From positions 1,302,001-1,366,000 of the forward strand of contig NZ_CM001442.1 in the NCBI RefSeq assembly GCF_000244915.1: a stretch of 64,000 nt of DNA, in the 5' to 3' direction. The notes below the pieces were generated by a model. The model was not told where the DNA came from and made no database searches. It was given only the letters and a program-made list of their open reading frames with translations. The translations under genes and the position numbers were made by a program. Within the stretch, counting starts at the first letter, position 1. Every line of letters starts with the position of its first letter. This document shows, piece after piece, positions 46,963 to 55,893 of this stretch. Source of the stretch: Bradyrhizobium sp. WSM471 (GTDB taxonomy: Bacteria > Pseudomonadota > Alphaproteobacteria > Rhizobiales > Xanthobacteraceae).

Positions 46963-47838
46963 ATGAAAATCCGCAAAGCCGTATTTCCCGTTGCCGGCCT
47001 CGGCACCCGTGTCCTGCCCGCCACCAAGGCGATGCCGAAGGAAATGCTGACGATCGTCGACAAGCCGCTGATCCAGTACGTCTATGACGAGGCCAGGGAA
47101 GCCGGCATCGAGCACTTCATCTTCGTCACCGGCCGCAACAAAAGCGTCATCGAAGATCATTTCGACCGGATGTTCGAGCTCGATGCGACGCTGGCCGCGC
47201 GCGGCAAGAAGACCGAGCAGGACGTTCTAGCGCAGAACCAGCCCGAAGCCGGCGCCGTCAGCTTCACCCGCCAGCAGGCGCCGCTCGGCCTCGGTCACGC
47301 GGTCTGGTGCGCGCGCGACATCGTCGGCAACGAACCGTTCGCGGTCGTGCTGCCCGACGAACTCGTGCTCAATTCGCCCGGCTGCCTGAAGCAGATGATC
47401 GACACCGCCAGCAAGCTCGGGGAAAAATCCAACGTCATCGCGGTCGAGCCGGTGCCCGATCATCTGACCCATCAATACGGCATCTGCGGCGTCGGCAAAC
47501 GCACCGGCAAGATGTTCGAGGTCGACGGCATGGTCGAGAAGCCGGCCAAGGGCACCGCGCCATCCAACCTCTCGATCACCGGCCGCTACATCCTGCAGCC
47601 GGAGATCTTCAAGATCCTGGAGACCCAGGAGCGCGGCGCCGGCGGCGAGATCCAGCTCACCGACGCCATGATCGGCCTCGCCAGATCGCAAAAATTTTAC
47701 GGCGTCGAGTTCGAGGGCGAGCGCCACGATTGCGGCTCCAAGCCCGGCTTCCTCCGCGCCAACATCGCCTACGGCCTGAAGCGGCCGGAACTGCGTGACG
47801 GGCTCATTGCGGAAATGAAGAAGTATTTGGGGCAGTAG
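46963..47838 (+). CDS. galU: UTP-glucose-1-phosphate uridylyltransferase
   Basis: A 291-residue nucleotidyltransferase starting KIRKAVFPVAGLGTRVLPAT with the metal and nucleotide motifs KEMLTIVDKPLIQYV and VVLPDEL. It makes UDP-glucose for exopolysaccharide, glucans and lipopolysaccharide. The ATG at 46963 is chosen because KIRKA is the family N-terminus; an upstream frame to 46888 reads through the promoter. A family B repeat follows it. Confidence 0.95.
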   Translation: MKIRKAVFPVAGLGTRVLPATKAMPKEMLTIVDKPLIQYVYDEAREAGIEHFIFVTGRNKSVIEDHFDRMFELDATLAARGKKTEQDVLAQNQPEAGAVSFTRQQAPLGLGHAVWCARDIVGNEPFAVVLPDELVLNSPGCLKQMIDTASKLGEKSNVIAVEPVPDHLTHQYGICGVGKRTGKMFEVDGMVEKPAKGTAPSNLSITGRYILQPEIFKILETQERGAGGEIQLTDAMIGLARSQKFYGVEFEGERHDCGSKPGFLRANIAYGLKRPELRDGLIAEMKKYLGQ

Positions 47839-47843
47839 TCTCT

Positions 47844-47991
47844 GTCGTCCCGGCCTAGTGCGCAATTGCGCACGGGGGGCCGGGACCCATACCCCCAGGG
47901 AGCAGTTTGGCGAAGACTCGTCGTTCGGTACTTCTATCGGTTTGCGATCGATAGACCTCGCGGTATGGGTCCCGGCCTTCGCCGGGACGAC
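47844..47991. repeat. Family B palindromic repeat with nested 16-base palindrome
   Basis: Left half has arms GTCCCGGCC and GGCCGGGAC, but between them, where the other copies have only GAAG, lies TAGTGCGCAATTGCGCACGGGG including the perfect 16-mer palindrome at 47858-47873. The right half is the ordinary GGTCCCGGCCTTCGCCGGG core. Confidence 0.86.
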
Positions 47992-48030
47992 ACTGAAGTT
48001 GTGGCGAGCGACACGCTCCGATGCCGAGAC

Positions 48031-49527
48031 TCACGCCACCAGCGACAGCTTCGGCGGGCTTGCGACCACCGACTGGTTGCGGCCGCCGGCTTTTGCGGCG
48101 TAGAGGGCCTTGTCGGCGGCGGCGACCAGGAGCGGCCAGTCCATTCCGGCGGTGGGAACGAGACTCGCGATGCCGCAGGACACCGTCGAGTTCGTGTGGT
48201 CGTCGGACCATCCCTGCACCTTGGCGCGGATCTTCTCGGCCACTGTGAGGGCGTCGGTGACCGAAGTACCCGGCAGCAGCACGGCGAATTCCTCGCCGCC
48301 ATAGCGCGCGGCGCAGTCGCCGGCGCGGCTCACCGAATCGGAAATGCAGATGGCGATGCCGACCAGCACCTGGTCGCCGGCCTGATGGCCGAACGTGTCG
48401 TTGTAGGCCTTGAAGTGATCGGCATCGATCATCAAGAGCGCGATCGGCGTCTGCTGCCGCATCGCGCGGCGCCATTCGACGTCGATCACCTGGTCGAACT
48501 TGCGGCGGTTCTTCAGGCCGGTGAGCGCGTCGGTCGTCGCCATCTCCTCGAGCTTGCGCTCGGCCTCGGCGCGCCGGCCGATCTCGCGCGCGAGCACCAG
48601 CGTCGATGCCAGCATGAACAGGCTGAGCGCCAGGACCACGGCGCCGATGCGGTAGGCTTCCCTCTGCCAGAGCTCGAACACGGCGGCGAGCGGTTTGCCC
48701 GCCACCACGAATAGTGGGCTGGTCCCACTGCTGCGGACATAGAGCCGCGGCGTGCCGTCGATCGGCCCCTGTCCGGCGAATGCGCCGCCGACCTTCAGAT
48801 TATCGGCCTTCCAGACCGGCCGGGCGGCCAGATTCGTGCCGATCACATCGAGATCAAACGGCCGCCGCATCATGACGGTACGGTCGCGCTTGAGCACGGT
48901 GATGGTGTCGTCGGGATCGAGGCTCAGCCGCTCGAACAATTCGTGGAAATAGCTGAAGCGGATCGATCCGGCGACGACGCCGAGGAAGCCGCCGTCGGTG
49001 TCGCTGATGCGCCGGCTCAGCACGATCGAATAGGCGCCGCGGAACAGCATCGGCCGGCTGATGAAGAGCCCGGCTTGCGGATTATCGCGATGGACCTTGA
49101 AGTAATCCTCGTCGATGCGGTTTTCGGCAACGGGATCGAGCGTGGAAGCGTCGATGGTCAGCCTGCCCTCGGCGTCGAACACCTGGATCGCGCCGAAATG
49201 CCTCGCCGTGGTCGCATGGTCGAACAGGATGAGCTGACGGATCGGCTTCGAGACCGTGGCGATCTCCGGCAGCAGCATGTTGCTGGCGACCGCCTTGAGG
49301 GCCAGGTCGTAGATCTCGATGTTGCGGCTGATGTCGGAGTCGATGGTCGTCGCCAGGTTTTCCAAGGTCTGGCGGGCGAGCGCCTCCTCGCCGTGGCGCA
49401 TGTCCAGCATGACGTTGACGCAAATGGCGGAAAAGCCGATCACCGTCACCACGGACGAGATGATCAGCAGCTTCGCCGAAAGCCGCCATGGCCGGCGGGC
49501 CGTGACGTCGCGCCATCGAGACAACAT
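48031..49527 (-). CDS. Membrane diguanylate cyclase (GGDEF) with Cache-like sensor
   Basis: A 498-residue protein. A membrane helix near residues 20-42, a periplasmic Cache-type sensor to about 285, a second helix, then a GGDEF domain ending the protein. The active site is intact as ARYGGEEF, and an inhibitory-site RAGD lies five residues before it. It should make cyclic di-GMP and be feedback-inhibited. It is transcribed toward the family B repeat after galU. Confidence 0.93.
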   Translation of the reverse strand: MLSRWRDVTARRPWRLSAKLLIISSVVTVIGFSAICVNVMLDMRHGEEALARQTLENLATTIDSDISRNIEIYDLALKAVASNMLLPEIATVSKPIRQLILFDHATTARHFGAIQVFDAEGRLTIDASTLDPVAENRIDEDYFKVHRDNPQAGLFISRPMLFRGAYSIVLSRRISDTDGGFLGVVAGSIRFSYFHELFERLSLDPDDTITVLKRDRTVMMRRPFDLDVIGTNLAARPVWKADNLKVGGAFAGQGPIDGTPRLYVRSSGTSPLFVVAGKPLAAVFELWQREAYRIGAVVLALSLFMLASTLVLAREIGRRAEAERKLEEMATTDALTGLKNRRKFDQVIDVEWRRAMRQQTPIALLMIDADHFKAYNDTFGHQAGDQVLVGIAICISDSVSRAGDCAARYGGEEFAVLLPGTSVTDALTVAEKIRAKVQGWSDDHTNSTVSCGIASLVPTAGMDWPLLVAAADKALYAAKAGGRNQSVVASPPKLSLVA

Positions 49528-49671
49528 CGTTTGCTCCCGACATTAGTGAATGCGCCCGAAAGCTTGAGCAGTGTTTAAGCCGGGACGGCGCTGCCGGAAT
49601 GAGTTAAAAATTGGTTTCCGCGGCTGACGGTTTTGGGCAAAGCGGGACTTCGACCAGCGAAGAGGACAGCG

Positions 49672-49935
49672 GTGAACGACTACGACGCGTTGCGCGATTA
49701 TCTGATGCGGCAGAAGCAGGCGGAATTCGTGCTGACCTATGAACAGATCGAAGAGATCATCGGCGCGGCCCTGCCGCGCGCGGCGAATCGTGCCTCATGG
49801 TGGGACACTCTGCGCAGCCCGGACATCCAGATGCCGCAGCGCGAAGCCTGCCTCGCCGCGGGCTTCGTGGCGATGCGGATGCCGGACGGCGAGAGCGTGC
49901 GGTTCACGAAGCGGAAGAGTGACCGGCGGCGTTGA
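49672..49935 (+). CDS. Small DUF7662-like protein
   Basis: A protein of about 87 residues from the GTG at 49672, preceded by GAGGA; the frame to 49633 adds a basic stretch without a site. The pattern YDALRDYL, LTYEQIEEIIG, LPRAA, ASWWDT and FVAMRMPDGESVRF fits the DUF7662-type small proteins found across bacteria. Function unknown. It is divergent from the cyclase gene across about 140 bases. Confidence 0.72.
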   Translation: MNDYDALRDYLMRQKQAEFVLTYEQIEEIIGAALPRAANRASWWDTLRSPDIQMPQREACLAAGFVAMRMPDGESVRFTKRKSDRRR

Positions 49936-49960
49936 TATCGAGGAGAGGTGCGCTCTTCCT

Positions 49961-50106
49961 CTCTCCCCCTGTGGGAGAGGGTGGCTCGCCGCGTAGCGGC
50001 GAGACGGGTGAGGGGTCTCTGTCCTCACGTCAGCGTTTCAATTCGTAGAGACAACCCCTCATCCGGCGCTTCGCGCCACCTTCTCCCACAAGGGGAGAAG
50101 GGGAGA
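49961..50106. repeat. Family E palindromic repeat (CTCTCCCCCTGTGGGAGAGG type)
   Basis: Left half contains CTCTCCCCCTGTGGGAGAGG and the hairpin CTCGCCGCGTAGCGGCGAG; right half carries CCTCATCCGGCGCTTCGCGCC and TTCTCCCACAAGGGGAGAAG. The halves are inverted relatives. It separates two convergent genes. Confidence 0.82.
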
Positions 50107-50110
50107 AGGA

Positions 50111-52987
50111 TCAGCTCGCCGCTTCCAGGCGCACTTCCGTGAGCAGGCGCATCGCGGCGTCGGCGTCCATGGGTTCGCCGAAGGCAAATCCTTGCGCGTA
50201 TTCGCAGCCCATCTGGTAGAGCTCGACCGCGTCGGAATCGGTCTCGGCACCTTCGGCGACCACGTCCATGCCGAGGTCGTGCGCGAGCGCGATGATCGAC
50301 TTCAGGATCACCGGGCGGGTGCCGCGGGTGGTGGTGCGCACGAAGGATTGGTCGATCTTGATGGTGTCGAACGGGAAGCGCTGCAGATAGGCCAGCGAGG
50401 AATGGCCCGTGCCGAAATCGTCGAGCGACAGCCCGGTGCCGAGTTCGCGGATCCGCGTCAGCATCTGCGCCGCGTGCTCCGGATTTTCCATCACCAGCGA
50501 TTCCGTCAGTTCCAGCTTCAACGTGCCGCGCGCGACAGAGGAGCGCGACAGCACGGTGCGGATGTCGTGGATCAGATCGTGGCGCAGCAATTGCCGCGAG
50601 GAGACGTTGACCGATGCGAAGATCGGCTCGCGCGAGCGCATCGCGCGCTGCCAAATCGAGAGCTGCTTGGCGGTCTGGTCGAGCACGAACATGCCCAGGT
50701 CGATGATCAGGCCGGTCTCTTCCGCGATGGTGATGAATTCCGACGGCGCCATGCGTCCGAGCTTGGGATGATCCCAGCGCACCAGCGCCTCGAAGCCGGC
50801 GACGGAGCGGTCTTCGAGCCGTACGATCGGCTGGTACAGGATCGTGAGCTCCTGCCGCTCGATGGCGCGGCGCAGTTCGCTCTCCAGCGTCAGCCGGTCG
50901 GTTTTTCGCGCGCGCATCGCGGACTTGTAGACGTCGATGCGGTCGCCGCCGATGCGCTTGGAGTGATACATCGCGAGCTCGGCGTCCTTGATGATCTCGT
51001 CCGTGAGCTGAACCTGCGGATCGGACAAGGCGAGGCCGATCGAGGCGGTGAGAAAGATCTCGCGTTCGTTGAAGGCGATCGGCGCGCGGATGGTCTTGCG
51101 GATGGTCTCGGCGAAGGCGGTGATGCGGGCGGGGTCCTGCTCCGAGAGCAGGATCAGGCCGAACTGGTCGCCGGCGAGCCGCGCCAGCGTATCCTGCGGC
51201 TTCAGGATGCGGGTGAGGCGGCGGGCCAAGGTCAGCAGGATGGAATCGCCAACCGCGATGCCGACGGAATCGTTGACCTGCTTGAAGCGGTCGAGGTCGA
51301 TCACCATCAGCGTCGGCCGCAGCGTCGGCATGGTCTTGGCGAAATGCGCGACGGCGCCGAGCCGGTCCATGAACAGCTTTCGGTTGGGCAGGCCGGTGAG
51401 ATTGTCATGCACGGAATCGTGCAGCAGGCGCTCCTCGGCGTTGCGCAGCTCGGTGACGTCGGTGAGGGTACCGACCACGCGCGAGACCTCGCCGTCGGAG
51501 CCGACCACCGGGCGCGCCTTCAGCGCGAACCACATGAAGTGACCGTCCGGCGTGCGCAGGCGGAAATCCTGCACCAGGCGGCCGCGGCGCTGGTCGAGCA
51601 CGCTGTCGAGCGCGGCGCGGAAACGGTCCTGGTCGAGCGGGTGCAGCACTTCCAGCCAGGACGCGGCCGGGCCTTCCAGTGTGCCGCGCTTGAGGCCGAG
51701 CAGGGCCTCGGTCTCGGGGCTGGTGAAGACCTTGTCGGCGGAAACGTCCCAGTCCCAGATCAAATCGCCGGATCCGGCCAGCGCCAGCGCGCGGCGCTCG
51801 ATGTCGGAGACGACGCCGGTGGTGGCGCCGCCGCCGGCGAACGCATGCTGCATCACCGTGAAGCCGATCAGCATCACGATCAGCACGAGGCCGCCGAGCA
51901 GAGCGGGGCCGACGATGTCGTTGGTGACGGAGCCTGCGACGGTCATGCCGGCCGCGACCACCCAGACCACCAGCAGGAACCAGGTCGGGATCAGCAGCAC
52001 CGCGCGGTCGAAGCCATGGGTGGAGAGATAGACGATCAGCGCGAAGCCGGCGAAGGCAATCAGCACCAGCGAGATGCGCGCGATGCCGGAGGCCACCGCG
52101 GGGTCGAACAGGGCCAGCGCAACGAGAGAGCCCAGGAACGCGAGCCAGCCCACCGTGATATGGGAATAGCGCACGTGCCATCGACTGAGATTGAGATAGG
52201 CGAACAGGAACACCAGCAGCGTCGCCGCCAGGATCGCCTCACCCGCCGCGCGCCAGATGCGCTCGGCGTTGTTCGACATGTCGAGCACCTTGCCCCAGAA
52301 GCCGAAATCGACCCCGATATAGACCAGCACCGCCCAGGCCAGCGCCGCGGCGGCCGGGAACATGATGCTGCCCTTGACCACGAACAGGATGGTCAGCACC
52401 AGCGCCAGCAAGCCGGAGATGCCGATCACGATGCCCTGGTACAGCGTGAACGAGTTGACCTTGTCCTTGTAGGATTCCGGCTCCCACAGATAGAGCTGCG
52501 GCAGCTTGTCGGTGCGCAGCTCCGCGACGAAGGTGACGACGGCGCCGGGATCGAGGGTGATGCGGAAGACGTCGGCGGTCGGGCTCTCCTGCCGCTCCGG
52601 CCGGTCGCCGATCGAGGGCGTGATGGTCGCGATGCGCGACAGCCCGAGATCGGGCCAGAGCAGCCCCGAGGAGACGATGCGATAATGCGGGGCGACGATC
52701 AGGCGGTCGAGCTGGTCGTCGGTGTTGTTGGCGAGCGCGAACACCACCCAGTTCTGGCCACCCTCGCGGGCGCGCACCTCGATGCGGCGGACGATGCCGT
52801 CGGTGCCGGGCGCGGTGGAGACCTGGATGCGGTCGGCGTCGCTGCGCTGATGCTCGAGCACGCCGGTGAGGTCGATCGCGGGCGCGTCACCGCGGACGCT
52901 GACAGCGTCGAGCGCGCGCGCCGGGAACGCGCAGACGAGAATCATGAGGCCCAGCGCTATGGGCGCGAGGCACCTGATCAGACGCAA
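50111..52987 (-). CDS. Membrane PAS-GGDEF-EAL protein; likely c-di-GMP phosphodiesterase
   Basis: About 958 residues from a TTG at 52987, chosen because it starts a signal peptide (LRLIRCLAPIALGLMILVCAF) and follows GGAGAA; an ATG at 53167 would add 60 out-of-family residues and overlap the next gene. Order: secretion signal, a periplasmic beta-rich domain, about seven membrane helices (residues 230-430, 7TM-DISM-like), a PAS domain, a GGDEF domain degenerated to LAGDQF, and a full EAL domain (EALVRW, ELTES, DDFGTG, VAEGAET). It probably degrades c-di-GMP, with the GGDEF part only binding GTP. Confidence 0.88.
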   Translation of the reverse strand: MRLIRCLAPIALGLMILVCAFPARALDAVSVRGDAPAIDLTGVLEHQRSDADRIQVSTAPGTDGIVRRIEVRAREGGQNWVVFALANNTDDQLDRLIVAPHYRIVSSGLLWPDLGLSRIATITPSIGDRPERQESPTADVFRITLDPGAVVTFVAELRTDKLPQLYLWEPESYKDKVNSFTLYQGIVIGISGLLALVLTILFVVKGSIMFPAAAALAWAVLVYIGVDFGFWGKVLDMSNNAERIWRAAGEAILAATLLVFLFAYLNLSRWHVRYSHITVGWLAFLGSLVALALFDPAVASGIARISLVLIAFAGFALIVYLSTHGFDRAVLLIPTWFLLVVWVVAAGMTVAGSVTNDIVGPALLGGLVLIVMLIGFTVMQHAFAGGGATTGVVSDIERRALALAGSGDLIWDWDVSADKVFTSPETEALLGLKRGTLEGPAASWLEVLHPLDQDRFRAALDSVLDQRRGRLVQDFRLRTPDGHFMWFALKARPVVGSDGEVSRVVGTLTDVTELRNAEERLLHDSVHDNLTGLPNRKLFMDRLGAVAHFAKTMPTLRPTLMVIDLDRFKQVNDSVGIAVGDSILLTLARRLTRILKPQDTLARLAGDQFGLILLSEQDPARITAFAETIRKTIRAPIAFNEREIFLTASIGLALSDPQVQLTDEIIKDAELAMYHSKRIGGDRIDVYKSAMRARKTDRLTLESELRRAIERQELTILYQPIVRLEDRSVAGFEALVRWDHPKLGRMAPSEFITIAEETGLIIDLGMFVLDQTAKQLSIWQRAMRSREPIFASVNVSSRQLLRHDLIHDIRTVLSRSSVARGTLKLELTESLVMENPEHAAQMLTRIRELGTGLSLDDFGTGHSSLAYLQRFPFDTIKIDQSFVRTTTRGTRPVILKSIIALAHDLGMDVVAEGAETDSDAVELYQMGCEYAQGFAFGEPMDADAAMRLLTEVRLEAAS

Positions 52988-53141
52988 GGTCAGTTCTCCG
53001 CGTTCGACGCAAACTCTTCGGTGCAGGCTCTTCGGTGCACGGCGTTTTCCGAACGGAACAAGGGGGTTCGGTGCGTCGCGATAGATGCCACGAAAGCAAG
53101 GAAAATCAAAGGGTTTCCGGCTTGGCCTGTGGGCCGTTGGC

Positions 53142-54140
53142 CTAGACCTCCAACACAATTTTGCCAATATGTGCCGAGGTCTCCATCCGCCGGTGCGCGT
53201 CGGATGCCTTTTCCAGCGGGAAAGTGCTGTCCATCAGCGGCTTGACCCGGCCTTCGCGCAAAAGCGGCATCACTTTCGCCTCGATCGCGGCCACCATCGC
53301 CGCCTTGTCCGCATTACTACGGGGGCGCAGCGTCGAGCCGGTATGGGTCAGGCGCTTCACCATCACCTTGGCGATGTTGACGGTGACCTTGGGCCCGTTG
53401 AGGGTCGCGATCTGCACGATGCGGCCGTCGAGCGCGGCGGCGTCATAGTTGCGATCGACATAGTCGCCGGCGACCATGTCGAGGATCAGATTGGCGCCGG
53501 CATTGTTGGTCTCCGCCTTGACCACGGCGACGAAGTCTTCCGTCTTGTAGTTGATGGCACGATCGGCGCCGAGCTTGAGGCAGGCATCGATCTTGTCCTG
53601 CGATCCCACGGTGACGATCACCTTGGCGCCGAACGCTTTTGCGAGCTGGATCGCCATGGTGCCGATACCGGAAGAGCCGCCATGGATCAGCAGCGTCTCG
53701 CCGGCCTTCAGGCCGCCGCGCTCGAACACGTTGTGCCAAACCGTCATCAGCGTTTCCGGCAGTGCGCCGGCTTCCTTGATCGAGAGCGACGGCGGCACGC
53801 TCATCGCCTGACCATCCTGGGCGATACAGTACTGCGCATAGCCGCCGCCGGCGACCAGCGACATCACCTTGTCGCCGATCTTGTGCCGCTTGGCGTTGCT
53901 GCCGACGGCCACCACTTCGCCGGCGATCTCGAGGCCGGGCAGGTCGCTGGCGCCGGGCGGCGGCGGATAGGCGCCGGAGCGCTGCGCGACGTCGGGCCGG
54001 TTGACGCCGGCGGCCTGCACCTTGACCAGGATCTCGTCGGGGCCGGGCTGCGGCAGCGCCCGCTGTTCCGGCACCAGCACTTCCGGTCCGCCGGGTTTCG
54101 AGATGGCGACCACGGTCATTTGCGCGGGCAGCTTGTCCAT
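53142..54140 (-). CDS. NAD(P)H:quinone oxidoreductase (zeta-crystallin-type, PIG3-like)
   Basis: A 332-residue zinc-independent medium-chain reductase. Blocks AAGVNRPDVAQRSGAYPPPPGASDLPG at the N-terminus and the dinucleotide motif HGGSSGIGTMAIQLAK are those of the PIG3/QorB-like quinone oxidoreductases. It reduces quinones with NADPH. The ATG at 54140 is preceded by a weak site. It is divergent from the DUF1192 gene. Confidence 0.92.
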   Translation of the reverse strand: MDKLPAQMTVVAISKPGGPEVLVPEQRALPQPGPDEILVKVQAAGVNRPDVAQRSGAYPPPPGASDLPGLEIAGEVVAVGSNAKRHKIGDKVMSLVAGGGYAQYCIAQDGQAMSVPPSLSIKEAGALPETLMTVWHNVFERGGLKAGETLLIHGGSSGIGTMAIQLAKAFGAKVIVTVGSQDKIDACLKLGADRAINYKTEDFVAVVKAETNNAGANLILDMVAGDYVDRNYDAAALDGRIVQIATLNGPKVTVNIAKVMVKRLTHTGSTLRPRSNADKAAMVAAIEAKVMPLLREGRVKPLMDSTFPLEKASDAHRRMETSAHIGKIVLEV

Positions 54141-54251
54141 GATGTGTCCTTGAGCAAAGGTGCGGGATGGAACGAGGCCATTGCTTAGCCAGCGCGGTGC
54201 AGGCTTGCAACCGCCTCAGCCGCTTGTGATGCGAACGCAGGAGGAACAAGG

Positions 54252-54443
54252 ATGGCGATGGAAGACGACGACCGTCCGCGCAAGAAGATCAGCCATGACA
54301 TCGGACAGGATCTCTCACTCTTGTCAGTGGAGGAACTGACCGAGCGTATCGCGCTGCTCAAGGGCGAGATCGCAAGATTGGAAGAAGCCGCAACAAAGAA
54401 GCGCGCCTCGCGCGATGCGGCCAACAGCGTTTTCAAGAAGTAG
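54252..54443 (+). CDS. DUF1192 family small protein
   Basis: A 63-residue, helical, charged cytoplasmic protein of the DUF1192 family, identified by DLSLLSVEELTERIALLKGE and IARLEEA. The ATG at 54252 follows AGGAGG at ideal spacing. These proteins are conserved in Rhizobiales and of unknown function; the coiled-coil pattern suggests a protein-binding role. Confidence 0.88.
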   Translation: MAMEDDDRPRKKISHDIGQDLSLLSVEELTERIALLKGEIARLEEAATKKRASRDAANSVFKK

Positions 54444-54459
54444 GCATCGACGCTCCACT

Positions 54460-54632
54460 CTCGTGTCCCGGACGCGGTGCGTCACGCAGTGACGCTCCGC
54501 AGAGCCGGGACCCATGCGTCTCCAAACACGTCAGCTAAAGGCCCTGGGCCCCGGCTCAGCAGTGCAGCACCATAGCGTGTCGAAGACGCGCGTGAACGCG
54601 CTTCTGATGCCGCACTGCGTCCGGGGCACGAG
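54460..54632. repeat. Family D palindromic repeat, long form
   Basis: Outer arms CTCGTGTCCCGGACGC and GCGTCCGGGGCACGAG; inside are smaller hairpins such as GCGTCACGCAGTGACGC. A shorter relative lies at 43331-43466. Confidence 0.8.
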
Positions 54633-54718
54633 AAGCCCACTCGGCCACTGACCGACATGGCTAACGAACCCTCAAGATAATCGCTCGTTTACTCCACATT
54701 AAGCTTTCGAGTTTATGA

Positions 54719-54825
54719 CTTGGAACTGTCCTTGTTTGGACACCGAGTGGCTCCTGTCCACTCTGTTTGACGCCTCCCTGTTATCAACTTTCAAAGCCGC
54801 CGGTTTTCCGGCGGCTCTTTTTTTG
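54719..54825 (+). ncRNA. Candidate intergenic small RNA
   Basis: Three hairpins in a row and no credible reading frame. Stem 1 TGTCC/GGACA at 54727-54742; stem 2 GAGTGG/CCACTC at 54745-54763, with loop CTCCTGT; a single-stranded stretch containing GCCTCCCTG near 54772; then an intrinsic terminator. The CTCC and CCTCCC segments can pair with Shine-Dalgarno sequences, as in known Rhizobiales small RNAs with anti-SD loops. Promoter not clear (possible TTATGA -10 at 54713). 5' end is approximate. Confidence 0.55.
54795..54824 (+). terminator. Intrinsic terminator of the candidate small RNA
   Basis: Perfect stem AGCCGCCGG (54795-54803), loop TTTT, CCGGCGGCT (54808-54816), followed by a seven-T run at 54818-54824. 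Confidence 0.9.
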
Positions 54826-55001
54826 TTTTGCGCCCAGCTCCCGCCTTTTTGCGTCTCGCCCCGGTTGAATTCCGGGCAAGGACCCGCGGAAACCATATCC
54901 GCGCTTGTCACTGGACTCGGCGTCTCGCCCGCGCAATGATTTGTTCATCATAAGCCGGCGCCAAGCCGGGCAGTCAGACAGTTGCGTAAGGGGCGTTAAC
55001 C

Positions 55002-55511
55002 ATGGAACGTTTGCAAGCCGAAGGCGCTCTCGTTCAACTCAGTGAGCGGTTCACCAATTCTGCGGCGTTCGGCGTCCTGTTCCGCGAGGGCATGGACCTG
55101 GTCGAGGAGACCGCGGCCTATCTCGATGGCGCCGGCCGTACCGAGGCCAAGGCGCTCGATCGCGCCGTCAGCCTCACCTATGCGACCGAGAGCATGCGCC
55201 TGACCACCCGCCTGATGCAGCTCGCCTCGTGGCTGCTGCTGCACCGCGCCGTGAAGGAAGGCGAGATGACGCTGGGCCAGGCCAATCGCGAAAAAACCAA
55301 GGTCAAGCTCTCCGCCGCCGATCCCGGCTCCACCGACACCATCGAGAAGCTGCCGTCGCAGCTCCAGGATTTGATCCATCGCTCGATGAGCCTCCAGACC
55401 CGCGTGCGTCGCCTGGACACCACCATCCACACCCCGCCGGTCGATCATTCCTCGATCGGCAATCCGCTGGTGCCGCATCTCAACGCGCTGAAGGCGGCGT
55501 TCGAGCGGTAG
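55002..55511 (+). CDS. rcdA: DUF1465 protein, RcdA-type protease adaptor
   Basis: A 169-residue helical cytoplasmic protein. The blocks LFREGMDLVEETAAYLDG, LTYATESMRLTTRLMQLASWLLL and KEGEMTLGQA match DUF1465, the family of Caulobacter RcdA, the adaptor that delivers CtrA and other substrates to ClpXP during the cell cycle. The assignment to RcdA function here is by family. The ATG at 55002 follows AAGGGG. Confidence 0.88.
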   Translation: MERLQAEGALVQLSERFTNSAAFGVLFREGMDLVEETAAYLDGAGRTEAKALDRAVSLTYATESMRLTTRLMQLASWLLLHRAVKEGEMTLGQANREKTKVKLSAADPGSTDTIEKLPSQLQDLIHRSMSLQTRVRRLDTTIHTPPVDHSSIGNPLVPHLNALKAAFER

Positions 55512-55517
55512 GGCCTC

Positions 55518-55596
55518 CGTCATTCCGGGGCGCGCGAAGCGCGAACCCGGAATCTCGAGATTCCGGGTTCGGCTCTCCGAGCCGCCCCGGAATGAC
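55518..55596. repeat. Family A palindromic repeat after rcdA
   Basis: Arms CGTCATTCCGGGGC and GCCCCGGAATGAC with the perfect inner core ACCCGGAATCTCGAGATTCC. It lies in the convergent gap between rcdA and rpmE. Confidence 0.85.
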
Positions 55597-55611
55597 AGCG
55601 ATAGAAAACAA

Positions 55612-55641
55612 AAAACGCCCCCGGCTCTCCGGGGGCGTTTT
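55612..55641. terminator. Bidirectional intrinsic terminator between rcdA and rpmE
   Basis: Perfect 13-base stem AAAACGCCCCCGG (55612-55624), loop CTCT, CCGGGGGCGTTTT (55629-55641). It ends rpmE on the minus strand and probably rcdA on the plus strand. Confidence 0.92.
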
Positions 55642-55665
55642 CGTCTCCAGCCTCGAGGGGCCGGA

Positions 55666-55893
55666 TCAATCCTTTTTGAGAAAGCCCGAAAACTTCTTCT
55701 GGAAGCGCGAGACGCGGCCGCCGCGATCCATCAGCTGGGCGTTGCCGCCGGTCCAGGCCGGGTGCGACTTGGGGTCGATGTCGAGGTTCAGCGTGTCGCC
55801 TTCCTTGCCCCAGGTGGAGCGGGTCAGGTACTCGGTTCCGTCGGTCATCACGACCTTAATCGTATGATAGTTCGGGTGAATTTCGGCTTTCAT
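55666..55893 (-). CDS. rpmE: 50S ribosomal protein L31 (cysteine-free form)
   Basis: A 75-residue ribosomal protein L31 of the long (type A) class, recognised by [20 protein letters not shown] and the [19 protein letters not shown] block. It contains no cysteine, so it is the zinc-independent C-minus form. Its own promoter lies in the 200-base divergent spacer to the ABC transporter gene. Confidence 0.96.
   Translation of the reverse strand: MKAEIHPNYHTIKVVMTDGTEYLTRSTWGKEGDTLNLDIDPKSHPAWTGGNAQLMDRGGRVSRFQKKFSGFLKKD

Larger units (their letters stand above)
54444..55001. other. 558-base spacer between the DUF1192 gene and rcdA
   Basis: Contains a family D palindromic repeat (54460-54632), then a candidate small RNA with its own terminator (about 54719-54824), then about 170 bases leading to rcdA with no recognised element. 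The short open frames here (e.g. 54715-54939) read through the hairpins and show no ribosome site or family match. Confidence 0.6.

Noticed and set aside
50192..53245. A 1017-codon open frame on the plus strand
   Set aside because: It is antisense to the well-supported EAL protein; its translation is His/Asp/Arg/Glu-rich with no motifs, as expected for a shadow of a high-GC gene.
54715..54939. 74-codon plus-strand frame
   Set aside because: It runs through two hairpins and an intrinsic terminator; better explained as a small RNA.
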